The notes under the pieces are model-generated. The model made no database searches, had not been told where the DNA came from, and saw only the letters and a program-made list of their open reading frames with translations. Shown piece after piece: positions 26,966-36,208 of a stretch of 64,000 nt of DNA. The first letter of the stretch is position 1. Each line of letters starts with the position of its first letter. The DNA lies in NCBI RefSeq assembly GCF_900090295.1, contig NZ_LT607753.1, positions 2,790,001-2,854,000 on the forward strand, read 5' to 3'. A program made the translations under genes and the position numbers. This stretch comes from Micromonospora coxensis (lineage in GTDB: Bacteria > Actinomycetota > Actinomycetes > Mycobacteriales > Micromonosporaceae).

Positions 26966-27382
26966 GGGGACCGGCCCACCTGCCCGTCGGGCCGAGCACA
27001 CCTTGTCACCCGGGCAAACGTCGTCACCAGTGGTCGTCGTTGGTCGCTCGCGATCGGCTTTCGTTCGACGGCCTGGTGACGGCTTGGGCGTGGCCCTTGT
27101 CGACCCGCCCGGAAGCACGCCCCGCGCTCCGACCCAACGGGCTGTCGACGGCTCCGGTTCCGGAGCCTCCGGGACAGCGTGGACGCTCAAGGCTGCGGGA
27201 GCCTGTCGCGGTGTCCCGTGCGCATACTGACGGTCGTCGGAGTGCTCCTGATGTTGGTCTCGTGCATTCGTCCCTGCCGTACGGCCGGGGACGGTGAGCA
27301 TCGGGGTTGAACTGCGGGGACGGTGCAGAATTGTCCGCAGACGTCCAGCAGCGGTCGCGTCCGTCGTTACCCAGTTGGTCAC
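26966..27382. other. Intergenic, no gene seen
   Basis: About 415 bp between the convergent yajQ and membrane-protein genes. Open frames in all phases look like shadows. No long hairpin was seen. Confidence 0.4.
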
Positions 27383-27859
27383 TCAGCCCGGGCGCCGGGG
27401 CGCGTCGCGTCGGCTGTGGGCCTTGACTGTCGCGGTGATCGACCAGGCCAGCGCTACCAGCAGCGCCGCGAGGGTAGCGGGGACCAGGCCCCACGGCAGG
27501 GCCTGCGCAGAGATGACCCACGCTTGCCGGCTGTCGGCGAGCACCCGTGGCTGCTTGACCGACTCCGGGATGGCGACCTCCCACTCGTAGGCACTATTCG
27601 GCTCTGGGTCGATCAGCTTCCAGGACTCCTCGACCTCGACGCCGTATATCGGTCCTCGATGCCCCCGGTCGCTACGGGTCCAGTTGCCGATACACCGGCT
27701 GCGCATGACCTCCTGGCGGTCGTACGTGACGTAGCAATGATCGACCGTGGCGTGCGGATCGTCGGCTCCCGGCCACAAGCCCGCTGTCCAGGTCAGCACC
27801 CCGCCGAGGGCCGAGCCCACAAGAACAACCGCTACAAGCCGCACCCTGAACGCGGTCAC
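27383..27859 (-). CDS. Hypothetical membrane protein with extracytoplasmic domain
   Basis: The 158-aa protein has an N-terminal signal-anchor (VRLVAVVLVGSALGGVLTWT), an external domain of about 90 residues with two cysteines (HCYVTYDRQ and RCIGNW) that may form a disulfide, and a C-terminal helix (WGLVPATLAALLVALAWSIT) followed by a basic tail. GTG 27859 has a perfect AAGGAGG site. No family is recognised. It lies downstream of the MerR-type gene on the same strand with about 100 bp between them. Confidence 0.72.
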   Translation of the reverse strand: MTAFRVRLVAVVLVGSALGGVLTWTAGLWPGADDPHATVDHCYVTYDRQEVMRSRCIGNWTRSDRGHRGPIYGVEVEESWKLIDPEPNSAYEWEVAIPESVKQPRVLADSRQAWVISAQALPWGLVPATLAALLVALAWSITATVKAHSRRDAPRRPG

Positions 27860-27959
27860 GGTCGCTCCTCCTTGTCGGGCATCCGGTTGCGCGCAGAACT
27901 GTCGCTCTCACGCACGGCCTCAAACATGGCGCAAAGGATCGCAGGAGACGGGCTGTCTT

Positions 27960-28895
27960 CTACCCCGGCATTCGGGCACGCAATGCCCGGATGAACCAGT
28001 CGAGCACGGGCGCCAGGCTTTCGGTCGCCGGCCACCCGTTGACCACAGAGAGCAACTGCAGGTATCTCTCCCTGCGCGGATCGTTCGCGCACTCTAGGCG
28101 GACCATCAGCCAGCGCCGAAGCTCGACGTCATCGGCGCGACCGCAGAGGTGAGCGTACTGACCCATGACCGCCGCGATGAAGCGATCGGCCTGCGGTGAG
28201 ACCGGGTCGAGGCCAGCCACCAGCGCCGGTTCGACCTTGTCGCGGACCAACGCCACAACATCGCGTCGAACACCCGCGCCGTCACCAGCGCGGTCGGCCG
28301 CATGCTGCTCAACCACCCGCCGCATGGTGGCGCGAAAATCCGGGTCCTGGGACAGTTCGACCAACTCCACCCACGCCTCCACCTGCTCGGCCTCGGGGTT
28401 GTCGGGTAGCTCAGGGGTCAGCGAGCGCATGATCCCCACGAACTCAGGGTCGGCGACCAGGCCGCCGAAGGCCGCGTTGAGGAATTCGTCGATCAAGCGC
28501 CGCCGTTCGTCCTCGGATAGCTTTGCCAGCTTGTGCATGAGATCCAACTCCTCAGGGGTGGAGCCACGCCTGGCGACCGCCGCCAACACCGCGCGCCGCA
28601 GGCGCAGCATCCTGATCTGCGCCGCCAGCGCTTCGGCGTGCACTGCGGCGACCTCGGGAAGCGAGATCTCCCGGTCCACGACCTTGCGGATCATGGACAG
28701 GTCCAGTCCCAGGTCGCGGAGGGTCCGCACCAGGTCCAAGCGTGCGACGGCCTCAATTCCGTAGCGGCGGTATCCGGTCGGGCTGCGGTCAGTCGGCGGG
28801 ACGATCCCGCGGTCGGAGTAGAACCGGATGGTCTTGACCGTCAGCCCGGTCCGTCGGGCCAGGTCGCCGATGGAATAGAGCCTGTCACCGTGCAT
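27960..28895 (-). CDS. MerR-family transcriptional regulator
   Basis: The 311-aa protein opens with a MerR winged HTH: LYSIGDLARRTGLTVKTIRFYSDRGIVPPTDRSPTGYRRY is split here as LYSIGDLARRTGLTVKTIRF followed by YSDRGIVPP and GYRRY. The dimerisation helix is about residues 70-110. The remaining ~190 residues are helical without cysteine clusters, so it is not a metal sensor. This long C-terminal part may bind an organic ligand, as in TipA-like proteins. The start at 28895 gives MHGDRLYSIG. Targets are unknown; the downstream membrane protein is a candidate. Confidence 0.88.
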   Translation of the reverse strand: MHGDRLYSIGDLARRTGLTVKTIRFYSDRGIVPPTDRSPTGYRRYGIEAVARLDLVRTLRDLGLDLSMIRKVVDREISLPEVAAVHAEALAAQIRMLRLRRAVLAAVARRGSTPEELDLMHKLAKLSEDERRRLIDEFLNAAFGGLVADPEFVGIMRSLTPELPDNPEAEQVEAWVELVELSQDPDFRATMRRVVEQHAADRAGDGAGVRRDVVALVRDKVEPALVAGLDPVSPQADRFIAAVMGQYAHLCGRADDVELRRWLMVRLECANDPRRERYLQLLSVVNGWPATESLAPVLDWFIRALRARMPG

Positions 28896-29198
28896 GCCCT
28901 CACCCTCGCGTCTCCCCCTGCTGGAGACTCAAGCCCTTCAGCCGTCGGCAGCCACTCTTCTCCACAGCTGGTCGCGACTTCTCCGCACCACCAACACGAT
29001 GATCGGGCTTCATCCGGCACACCTGCACCCACCTCATCCGGACCAGCGAGGACTGCGTGCAGGATCGCGGGCCGACCCCTTGCGTGGCGACCAGGGCAGG
29101 GGTGAACGGGCGCCGCCGTTCCGTCCTTCAGGAACCTGGCCCGAGTATCGCCCACCCCCCCGCCAGGACTCATCGCACAGCGGCGCTATCATCGCGGC
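28896..29198. other. Divergent intergenic region merR / arsR
   Basis: About 300 bp without a credible gene. It holds promoters for the two divergent regulators. TATCAT at 29187-29192 is seven bases before the ArsR ATG and suggests a leaderless transcript. Confidence 0.4.
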
Positions 29199-29594
29199 AT
29201 GGCGATGGGTGCTTCTTCCGCGCTGGAGCCGGCCGCGGCGTTGTTCCGGTCCCTCGGTGATCCGACCCGGCTGGCGCTGCTGCGCCGGCTGGCGTCCGGC
29301 GAGGCGCGGGTGGTCGACCTGACCGGCGAGCTGGGGCTGGCCCAGTCGACCGTGTCGAAGCACCTGGCCTGCCTGCGCGACTGCGGCCTGGTCGACTACC
29401 GGGTCGAGGGCCGCCAGTCGTTCTACGCGCTGACCCGACCGGAGCTGCTGGACCTGCTGCGCTCGGCGGAGCAGGTCCTCGCCGCGACGGGCGAGGCGGT
29501 CGCCCTCTGCCCGGTCTACGGGGCACCGACGGCCACCCGGTCGGGGGCGGCCCACAGCCCGCCGACGGCCACCCGGTCGGGGGTGGACGCGTGA
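29199..29594 (+). CDS. ArsR/SmtB-family metal sensor, CmtR-like
   Basis: The 131-aa repressor has the winged HTH SLGDPTRLALLRRLASGEARV and LGLAQSTVSKHLACLRDCGL. Cysteines C58, C62 and C104 (CLRDCG plus ALCPVYG) match the spacing of the Cd/Pb ligands C57, C61 and C102 of Mycobacterium CmtR, so it probably senses soft metals. The last ~20 residues hold a duplicated PTATRSG. The stop overlaps the CDF exporter start by four bases (GTGA), so regulator and exporter are translationally coupled. Confidence 0.9.
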   Translation: MAMGASSALEPAAALFRSLGDPTRLALLRRLASGEARVVDLTGELGLAQSTVSKHLACLRDCGLVDYRVEGRQSFYALTRPELLDLLRSAEQVLAATGEAVALCPVYGAPTATRSGAAHSPPTATRSGVDA

Positions 29595-30277
29595 GCGCCG
29601 CTCTGCTGACCCCCGAACGCCGGGCGGTGCTGTCCCGGCGCAGCCTGTGGCTCGCCTACGCCACCGCCGGCTACAACCTGCTGGAGGGCCTGGTCGCGAT
29701 CGTCGCCGGCGCGGCGGCGTCCTCCACCGCCCTGATCGGCTTCGGCCTGGACTCGTTCGTCGAGGTGTCCAGCGCAGCGGTGCTCATCTGGCAGTTCCGA
29801 TCCCGGGTGCCCGAGGACCGCGAGCGGCTCGCGCTGCGGCTGATCGGGGCGTCGTTCTTCGCCCTGGCCGCCTGGGTGACCGTCGACGCCCTCCGCTCGC
29901 TGTTCACCGGGGGCGACGCCGACGCCAGTCCCGTCGGCATCGGTCTGGCCGTGGCGTCGCTGCTGGTGATGCCGCTGCTCGTCGCGGCGAAGCGGCGTAC
30001 CGGTCGGGAACTCGGATCCGCCACGGTGATGGCCGACTCCACCCAGACGATGCTCTGCACCTACCTGTCGGCGGTGCTGCTCGTCGGCCTGGTGCTGAAC
30101 GCGCTCTGGGGATGGTCGTGGGCGGATCCGGTCGCCGGGCTCGTCATCGCCGGGGTCGCGGTCAAGGAGGGCGTGGCGGCCTGGCGCGGCGAGCACTGCG
30201 ACGACTGCGCCCCGCTGCCCGCCGGCGCCACCACCGAGGAAAAGGCGTGCGGCGGCGACGGCTGCTGCACCGGCTAG
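29591..30277 (+). CDS. Cation diffusion facilitator-type metal exporter
   Basis: The 228-aa membrane protein has five to six helices. The metal-site residues fit CDF proteins: GFGLDSFVEVSSA in helix 2 (D and an aspartate/glutamate pair) and ATVMADSTQTMLC in helix 5. The C-terminal cytoplasmic tail is short and Cys-rich (EHCDDCAPLPAG and KACGGDGCCTG), in place of a full CDF C-terminal domain, and could bind Cd, Pb or Zn. The start overlaps the CmtR-like gene, so this is a two-gene soft-metal resistance operon. Confidence 0.88.
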   Translation: MSAALLTPERRAVLSRRSLWLAYATAGYNLLEGLVAIVAGAAASSTALIGFGLDSFVEVSSAAVLIWQFRSRVPEDRERLALRLIGASFFALAAWVTVDALRSLFTGGDADASPVGIGLAVASLLVMPLLVAAKRRTGRELGSATVMADSTQTMLCTYLSAVLLVGLVLNALWGWSWADPVAGLVIAGVAVKEGVAAWRGEHCDDCAPLPAGATTEEKACGGDGCCTG

Positions 30278-30313
30278 CGCGGAAAGAGCCTTCGGCGCGA
30301 GGAGGGTGTCCGG

Positions 30314-30409
30314 CTAGCGCGAGAAGATCAGGATCAGCACCACGGTCAGGATCGCGCTGACCAGGATCGAACCGAGGCACCCGAGCCGGTTCGAGAAGAA
30401 GACGAACAT
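30314..30409 (-). CDS. 31-residue membrane micropeptide
   Basis: A short frame on the minus strand reads MFVFFSNRLGCLGSILVSAI and then LTVVLILIFSR. It has a basic/aromatic start, a single membrane helix and a GCLGS motif. It resembles small GCLGS-type membrane proteins I have seen in actinomycetes, but that is memory, not a search. No good ribosome site precedes the ATG (GGAG is about 20 bases upstream). It lies 54 bp downstream of the MFS gene on the same strand and could be translated from that transcript. Confidence 0.5.
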   Translation of the reverse strand: MFVFFSNRLGCLGSILVSAILTVVLILIFSR

Positions 30410-30463
30410 GACGGCGGACGTACCCGTCGCTCCGGCCGGCACACCTCGCCGACGCCCACCCGG

Positions 30464-31723
30464 TCAGACCGGGGTGGGCTGCTCGGCGCGTACCGCTCGG
30501 GCCTCGGCGCGGGCGACGGGCCCGGCGGGCATCCCGGCGACCGCCGCCCCGACGGCGACCGCCGCCCCGGCGAAGAGGAACGCCCAGGGGACGCCGCCGG
30601 CCTGGTCGACGATGAGCCCGGCCACCGCGCCGCCCGCGGCGCTCGCCGCGACCGACATGGTGACCACCCAGGTGTACGCCTCGTTCAGCATGCTGGCCGG
30701 AGCGATCCGCCCGACCAGGGTGTTCTCCAGGGTGAGCGCGGGCGCGATGGTGGCCCCGCCGATCACCAGCGCGACACCGAGCGCCAGCGGGGTCGGCATC
30801 ACCGCGAAGACCGCGAAGCTGCCGGCGACCGCGCCGAGCAGCCAGGCGAACTGGCGGGACATGTGGGGTGACGGCTTGCGTACGCCGAACCAGAAGCCCC
30901 CGACTGCGCTGCCGACGCCCCAGACGGCGAGCAGCAGGCCGGCGAGCCCTTCCGGGTCGCCGGTCGACCGGCTGCCGGCGTAGGCCGGCACGATCACCCC
31001 GGCCGCGCCGAACGCGATGCCGAGGCTGGCGACACAGACCAGCAGGGCGGGGAAACCCCCGACGCGCAGCGGGCCGAGCCCCTTGGCGTGGTGCTCGTGC
31101 GGGTGCGGCCGCCAGCCGCGCATGACCTTGCCGAGCGCCACCGCGCCGGTGCCGACCAGGGTCACCACGGCGGCCCCGACCAGCGCGGCGGCGGCGTCGG
31201 CGACCAGCACGAAGCCGGCCACCAGCAGGGGGCCGAGCACGAAGACGACCTCGAAGAGCGAGGTCTCGGCGGCGAGTGCGGTGTTGCGCAGGTGGTACCG
31301 GCCGGAGGCCGGGCCGGTGAGGTCGTTCCAGGCGCCCCGGATCGCGGCGGTCAGCGGCGGGTACGTGGCCCCGGCCAGGCCCGAGGCGAGGTAGATGAGG
31401 GCGAGGCTGCCCGCCTCGGACCGGCTGGCCCAGAGCAGCCCGAACAGGGCGAGCGGGTGGGCGACGGCGGTGGCCAGCAGCACCGGGGTGGGGCCGACCC
31501 GGTCGGCGATCCGCCCGGCGACCGGGCTGAGCGCGGCGCCGGAGAGGGCGTAGATGCCCCCGGCCACGGCGGCGAGCGAGTACCGGCCGGTCACCCCCTC
31601 GACGACCAGCAGCAGCGCCAGCGGGGTCATGCCGATCCCGAGCCGCCCGACGATGCCGAGGACCAGCAGCATCGGCGCCCCGGGAATCCGCCAGACGCCC
31701 AGGTACTGGCGCAGAGCGGCCAC
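30464..31723 (-). CDS. MFS transporter
   Basis: The 419-aa protein has 12 hydrophobic segments. The MFS motif between helices 2 and 3 is [16 protein letters not shown] central cytoplasmic loop carries [11 protein letters not shown]. The second half repeats the pattern with [15 protein letters not shown]. The substrate is unknown; family neighbours are drug or sugar effluxers. GTG 31723 has AGGAGG upstream. It is convergent with the metal-resistance operon. Confidence 0.85.
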   Translation of the reverse strand: MAALRQYLGVWRIPGAPMLLVLGIVGRLGIGMTPLALLLVVEGVTGRYSLAAVAGGIYALSGAALSPVAGRIADRVGPTPVLLATAVAHPLALFGLLWASRSEAGSLALIYLASGLAGATYPPLTAAIRGAWNDLTGPASGRYHLRNTALAAETSLFEVVFVLGPLLVAGFVLVADAAAALVGAAVVTLVGTGAVALGKVMRGWRPHPHEHHAKGLGPLRVGGFPALLVCVASLGIAFGAAGVIVPAYAGSRSTGDPEGLAGLLLAVWGVGSAVGGFWFGVRKPSPHMSRQFAWLLGAVAGSFAVFAVMPTPLALGVALVIGGATIAPALTLENTLVGRIAPASMLNEAYTWVVTMSVAASAAGGAVAGLIVDQAGGVPWAFLFAGAAVAVGAAVAGMPAGPVARAEARAVRAEQPTPV

Positions 31724-31891
31724 GGTCGACCTCCTGGAGATGTAACGGGTGGGGAGCCTTCCGACCCTAACGCCGGGCCGCTCCGGCGGAAAGCGGATAT
31801 GACGCGCGCGACCACGCCGTCCACCCGTACGCGCAGATCCGCCCGGGTCCGGCGGACCGGACCCGGGCGGACCCGGGGTGGTACGGGGGCG

Positions 31892-32770
31892 TCAGCGCTG
31901 GAACTGCACCGGGCCGCTGTTGGCCGCCAACTGCTCCAGTCGGGCGACCCGCTCCTCCATCCGGGGGTGGGTGGAGAAGAGCGCGGCGATGCCGCCGCCC
32001 CGCTTGAACGGGTTGTCGATCATCAGGTGGGCGGTGCTGGTCAGCTGGCCCTGAGCGGGCAGCGGGCGTGTCTGGGTGCCCATGTGGATCTTCCGCAGGG
32101 CGCTGGCCAGGGCCAGCGGGTCGCGGGTGAGCTGCGCGCCGGAGGCGTCGGCCTGGAACTCCCGGCTCCGGCTGATCGCCAGCTGGATCACGGTGGCGGC
32201 GATCGGACCGAGGATCAGGGTGAGCAGCAGCACGGCCGGGTTCGGGGCGTCCTCGTCGTCGCCACCGCCCAGCGGGATGAACCAGGCGATGTTGGCCAGC
32301 ATGGTGATGATGCCGGCCAGACCGGCCGCCACGCTGGAGATGAGGATGTCCCGGTTGTAGACGTGCGACAGCTCGTGCCCGATCACGCCGCGCAGCTCGC
32401 GGTAGTCGAGGATCTCGGTGATGCCCCGCGTCACGCAGACCGCCGCGTGCTGCGGGTTGCGCCCGGTGGCGAACGCGTTGGGCTGCGCGGTCGGGCTGAC
32501 GTACAGGCGGGGCATCGGCTGCCGCGCCTCGGTCGCCAGCTCCCGCACCATCCGGTACAGCTCGGGGAATTCCGCCTCGCTGACCGGTTGCGCCCGCATC
32601 GAGCGCAGCGCGAGCTTGTCGGAGTAGAAGTAGGTCACGCCGTTCATCAGCAACGAGACGACGACGGCGAAGACGAGGCCGCCGCTGCCGCCGAACCAGT
32701 AGCCGACCGCGAGGATCAGCGAGGTCAACAGGCCGAGCAGCGCTGCGGTCTTCAGACGGTTGTGATGCAC
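31892..32770 (-). CDS. htpX: HtpX-type membrane zinc metalloprotease
   Basis: The 292-aa protein has four hydrophobic segments and the M48 zinc motif HELSH (in [15 protein letters not shown]) with the third ligand in SREFQAD. It degrades misfolded membrane proteins in the cytoplasmic membrane. The GTG start at 32770 follows AAGGAG and gives [15 protein letters not shown]. The frame is open 27 codons upstream but that part is implausible. It lies downstream of the nuo block without sharing its transcript clearly. Confidence 0.95.
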   Translation of the reverse strand: MHHNRLKTAALLGLLTSLILAVGYWFGGSGGLVFAVVVSLLMNGVTYFYSDKLALRSMRAQPVSEAEFPELYRMVRELATEARQPMPRLYVSPTAQPNAFATGRNPQHAAVCVTRGITEILDYRELRGVIGHELSHVYNRDILISSVAAGLAGIITMLANIAWFIPLGGGDDEDAPNPAVLLLTLILGPIAATVIQLAISRSREFQADASGAQLTRDPLALASALRKIHMGTQTRPLPAQGQLTSTAHLMIDNPFKRGGGIAALFSTHPRMEERVARLEQLAANSGPVQFQR

Positions 32771-33005
32771 GATCGCTCCTTCGGTGCGCGGGCCACGCGG
32801 GGCCCGCCGACCGGTACAACAACACCGGTACCCCACAACCATCCTGCTCATGACTGAGAGTTGCCTGGAGCATGCTGTACGCCCGCTGTAAACCGGCCCG
32901 GACCTCGGGATCGTTCCGGTGGCCGCCGGTCACGGCGTCACAGTGAGTGATCCGTGTACCGTCACCGCGCCGGGTGGGCCGGACGGTCCGGGTGGGTCCG
33001 GCGGG

Positions 33006-34550
33006 TCAGCGGGCGGCGAGGTCGAGGACGAGCTGCGGGGCGAAGCCGAGCACCACGGCGACGGCGGTGGCGAGGGTGAGCGCCACGGCGACCGTCCAGG
33101 CCGGGCGACCGCCCACGGCCACCGCGCCGGCGTCCGCCGGGGCCGCCGACGCCGTACCGACCGGCGCGTCGCCGGGGACGACCCCGGCGGCCGGCGCGGC
33201 ACCGGAGGCGGGTGAGGTGGCGTAGAGGGTGGCGGAGAGGCGCAGGTAGTAGGCGAGCCCGATCACCGCGTTGACCGCCACCACCAGGGCCAGCCACCCC
33301 GCGCCGCCGTCCAGCAGCGACCGGACCACGGTCACCTTGGCGAAGAGTCCGGCCAGGCCCGGTGGCAACCCGGCCAGCCCGATCAGCGCGAGCGCGAACG
33401 CCGCACCGACCCACGGATGCCGGCGGGCCGCCCCGCGCAGGTCGTCGACCGTGCCGCCGTCCGCACCGGCCGGGCGCAGCGCCACCAGGGCCGCGAAGGC
33501 GGCCAGCTCCAGCACCACGAAGAAGACCGCGTACGCGACCGCCGCGGCGTAGGCGGTCGTCGGCGCGTCCCCGGTGCGCCCGGCGGCCAGCGCCAGCGCG
33601 CCCAGCGGGGCCAGGATGTAGCCGGCCTGGGCCACCGACGACCAGGCGAGCAGCCGGACGGTACGCCGCTGACGCAGCGCCACCAGGTTGCCGACCGTCA
33701 TGGTGAGCACGGCGAGCAGGGCCAGCACCGGGCCGGTGACGTCGGTCGGCAGCGCCCGCTGCACCACGGCGAGCAGGGCCACCACGCCGCCGAGCTTCGA
33801 GGCGGTGGAGAGGTACGCCGCCACCGGCAGGGGCGCGCCGTCGTAGGTGGCCGGCGCCCAGGCGTGCAGCGGCACCGCCGCCACCTTGACGGCGAGCCCG
33901 ACCACCACCAGCACGATCGCGGCGGTGGTGAGCGGCAGGTCGCGCACGTCACCGAGGAGCGCGCCGAGCCGGTCGAGGTGCAGGCCGCCGGTGACCGCGT
34001 ACAACAGGGCCGCGCCGAGCAGGGTCAGCGTGGTCGCCACCACGCTGACCACGAAGAAGGTGACCGCCGCCTCGGCGCTGGCCAGGCTGCCCCGGCGCAG
34101 ACCGACCAGGACGTACAGCGGGAGGGTGAGGGTCTCCAGGGCGACGATCAGGGTGATCAGGTCGCCGGCCGCGCCGAGCACCACGCCACCGGTCATCGAA
34201 CAGGCGAGCAGGAAGCAGTACTCCCCCGCCGGGGTCGGCCCGTCGCGCAGCAGCGGCCCGGAGAGCCCCAGCACCCCGAGGGTGAGCAGCGCGAAGACGG
34301 CGGCGACGAGGGCCGCGCGCCCGTCCAGGACCCAGGAGCAGTCGGCGCCGACGCAGAACGTACGCCGGGTCTCCCCCGCGCCCACCACCGCCGCCCCGAC
34401 CGCCGTGGCGACCGCGCCCACGGCGGCCACCGCCACCGTCGCGCCGGCCCGGGCCAGGAACAGGTCGGCCAGGAGCACCAGCACGGCCGTGCCGGCGGCC
34501 AGGTACGCCGGCAGCAGCGCCACGTTGTCGACGCTCTGCACCAGGCTCAT
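33006..34550 (-). CDS. nuoN: NADH-quinone oxidoreductase subunit N
   Basis: The 514-aa antiporter-like membrane subunit has about 14 helices. LAVKVAAVPLHAWAPATYDGAPLPVAAYLS holds the conserved proton-path Lys and Pro-His. The glutamate in IVALETLTLPLYVL is the helix-5 site. It pumps protons in complex I. The C-terminal ~60 residues contain an Ala/Gly/Pro-rich loop (SPASGAAPAAGVVPGDAPVG). It is the last gene of the nuoI-N block; nuoM ends 31 bp upstream. Confidence 0.95.
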   Translation of the reverse strand: MSLVQSVDNVALLPAYLAAGTAVLVLLADLFLARAGATVAVAAVGAVATAVGAAVVGAGETRRTFCVGADCSWVLDGRAALVAAVFALLTLGVLGLSGPLLRDGPTPAGEYCFLLACSMTGGVVLGAAGDLITLIVALETLTLPLYVLVGLRRGSLASAEAAVTFFVVSVVATTLTLLGAALLYAVTGGLHLDRLGALLGDVRDLPLTTAAIVLVVVGLAVKVAAVPLHAWAPATYDGAPLPVAAYLSTASKLGGVVALLAVVQRALPTDVTGPVLALLAVLTMTVGNLVALRQRRTVRLLAWSSVAQAGYILAPLGALALAAGRTGDAPTTAYAAAVAYAVFFVVLELAAFAALVALRPAGADGGTVDDLRGAARRHPWVGAAFALALIGLAGLPPGLAGLFAKVTVVRSLLDGGAGWLALVVAVNAVIGLAYYLRLSATLYATSPASGAAPAAGVVPGDAPVGTASAAPADAGAVAVGGRPAWTVAVALTLATAVAVVLGFAPQLVLDLAAR

Positions 34551-34581
34551 GCCGCCACCTCGTCCGGTTCCGTCCCCGTCC

Positions 34582-36084
34582 TCACCGCAGCACCCCCACC
34601 AGCGCGTCCACCGGGCCGGCGGCGAGGCCGAGCACCAGTGTCGGGGCCAGTCCCACCGCCAGGGCGAGCAGCACCAGCGGCGCCCAGGCGGTCAGCTCCG
34701 CCCCGGCCAGGCCGGGCGAGAGCCGGGCCACCGCCGGGCTGGGCCGGCCGTGGGTGACCAGCCGCAGCAGCCGCAGGAAGTACGCGGCCGTCAACGCCCC
34801 GCCGATCGCGGCCAGCACGGCCAGGGTCGTCCAGAGGCCACCGCCGCGCTGGACGGCCGCGACGACGGCGAACGCCTCCCCCCAGAAGCCGGCCAGTCCG
34901 GGCAGCCCGAGCGAGGCGACCGCCGCGAACCCGAGCAGCCCGGCGAGCCGGGGCGCGGTCTCCCGCAGCCCGGACAACTCCGTCAGCGCGCCGGTGTGCG
35001 TACGGTCCTTGACCGCTCCGGCGAGGAAGAAGAGCAGGCCGGTGATCACGCCGTGCGCGATGTTGCCGATCAGCGCCGCCTGGATGCCGGTGGCGGTCAG
35101 CGTGGCCACCCCGAGCAGCACGAAGCCCATGTGCCCGACGCTGGAGTACGCGATGAGCCGCTTCAGGTCGGACTGCGCCAGGCAGACCAGGGAGCCGACC
35201 AGGATCGCGGCGACGGCGAGCACCCCGAGCACCGGGGCGGCCCACCGGGCGCCCTCGGGCGCCACCCCGACCGCGATCCGCACCAGGCCGTACGTACCCA
35301 TCTTGAGCAGCACCCCGGCGAGGATCACGCTGCCGACGGTGGGCGCCTGGCTGTGCGCGTCGGGCAGCCAGGAGTGCAGCGGCCAGAGCGGGCTCTTCAC
35401 CGCGAAGGCGAGCGCCAGCAGGGTGAACGCGGCCAACTGGGTGCCCCGGGACAACCCCGCCCCACCGGTCAGGGCGACCACGTCGGCAGTGCCGGCCGCG
35501 GCCACCACCACGTAGACGCCGACCAGCAGCAGCACCGAGCCGAAGAGCGTGTAGAGGGCGAACGTGCGGGCCGCCCGCCGCCGGTCCTCGCCGCCCCACC
35601 CGGCGATGATCGCGTACATCGGCAGGAGGACGACTTCGAAGAAGACGAAGAACAGGATCAGGTCCAGGGCCAGGAAGGTGCCGAGGATGCCCACCTCGAC
35701 CACCAGCAGGAGCGCCACCAGCGTCCGTCCGCTGCCACCGGGCGGCACCCGCCAGAGCGTGTAGCCGCAGCAGAGCAGGGTGAGCAGCGCGGTGAGCACC
35801 ACCAGCGGCCAGGAGATCCCGTCCACCCCGAGGTGGAAGCGCAGGTCCAGGCCGGACGCCCAGGGCACGTCGAGCCGGTGCCACGGCTGCACCGCCGGCG
35901 CCGGGCCGTACCCGGACCAGCCGTGGTCGCCGAGCACCAGCAGCGCCGCACCGACCAGGGTCAGCCCGGCCACGACCGTGCCGACCAGCCGGGCGGCCCG
36001 GTCCCGGGGCGTGGCCGCCACCGCGACGGCCCCCAGCGCCGGCAGGGCCAGCACCGCGACCAGCAGGAACTCCCCGAGGCTCAC
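34582..36084 (-). CDS. nuoM: NADH-quinone oxidoreductase subunit M
   Basis: The 500-aa antiporter-like subunit keeps the helix-5 glutamate (FFVFFEVVLLPMYAI) and the helix-7 lysine motif AFAVKSPLWPLHSWLPDAHS. About 14 membrane helices are predicted. It starts at GTG 36084 inside the last bases of a 59-bp tandem repeat, which also carries GTGAGCGCGAGGAGTGAGCC copies upstream of the true start. The frame choice is set by the conserved protein. Confidence 0.95.
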   Translation of the reverse strand: MSLGEFLLVAVLALPALGAVAVAATPRDRAARLVGTVVAGLTLVGAALLVLGDHGWSGYGPAPAVQPWHRLDVPWASGLDLRFHLGVDGISWPLVVLTALLTLLCCGYTLWRVPPGGSGRTLVALLLVVEVGILGTFLALDLILFFVFFEVVLLPMYAIIAGWGGEDRRRAARTFALYTLFGSVLLLVGVYVVVAAAGTADVVALTGGAGLSRGTQLAAFTLLALAFAVKSPLWPLHSWLPDAHSQAPTVGSVILAGVLLKMGTYGLVRIAVGVAPEGARWAAPVLGVLAVAAILVGSLVCLAQSDLKRLIAYSSVGHMGFVLLGVATLTATGIQAALIGNIAHGVITGLLFFLAGAVKDRTHTGALTELSGLRETAPRLAGLLGFAAVASLGLPGLAGFWGEAFAVVAAVQRGGGLWTTLAVLAAIGGALTAAYFLRLLRLVTHGRPSPAVARLSPGLAGAELTAWAPLVLLALAVGLAPTLVLGLAAGPVDALVGVLR

Positions 36085-36208
36085 GGCGCCACCTCGGTTC
36101 GCGACTGCGGGGCTCGCAGACCCGGCTCACTCCTCGCGCTCACGGCGCCACCTCGGTTCGCGACTGCGGGGCTCGCAACACCGGCTCACTCCTCGCGCTC
36201 ACGGCGCC
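36081..36208. repeat. 59-bp tandem repeat between nuoL and nuoM
   Basis: The unit starting tcacggcgccacctcggttc at 36081 repeats at 36140 with only three to four base differences, and a third partial copy (tcacggcgcc) begins at 36199. The period is 59 bp. The units fill the whole nuoL-nuoM gap: the nuoL stop lies in the partial copy and the nuoM start in the first copy. On the minus strand each unit carries GTGAGCGCGAGGAGTGAGCC. Confidence 0.92.

Noticed and set aside
26966..27382. Minus-strand open frames of 186 and 332 codons across this gap
   Set aside because: They overlap yajQ or the next gene, have atypical composition and no plausible start.
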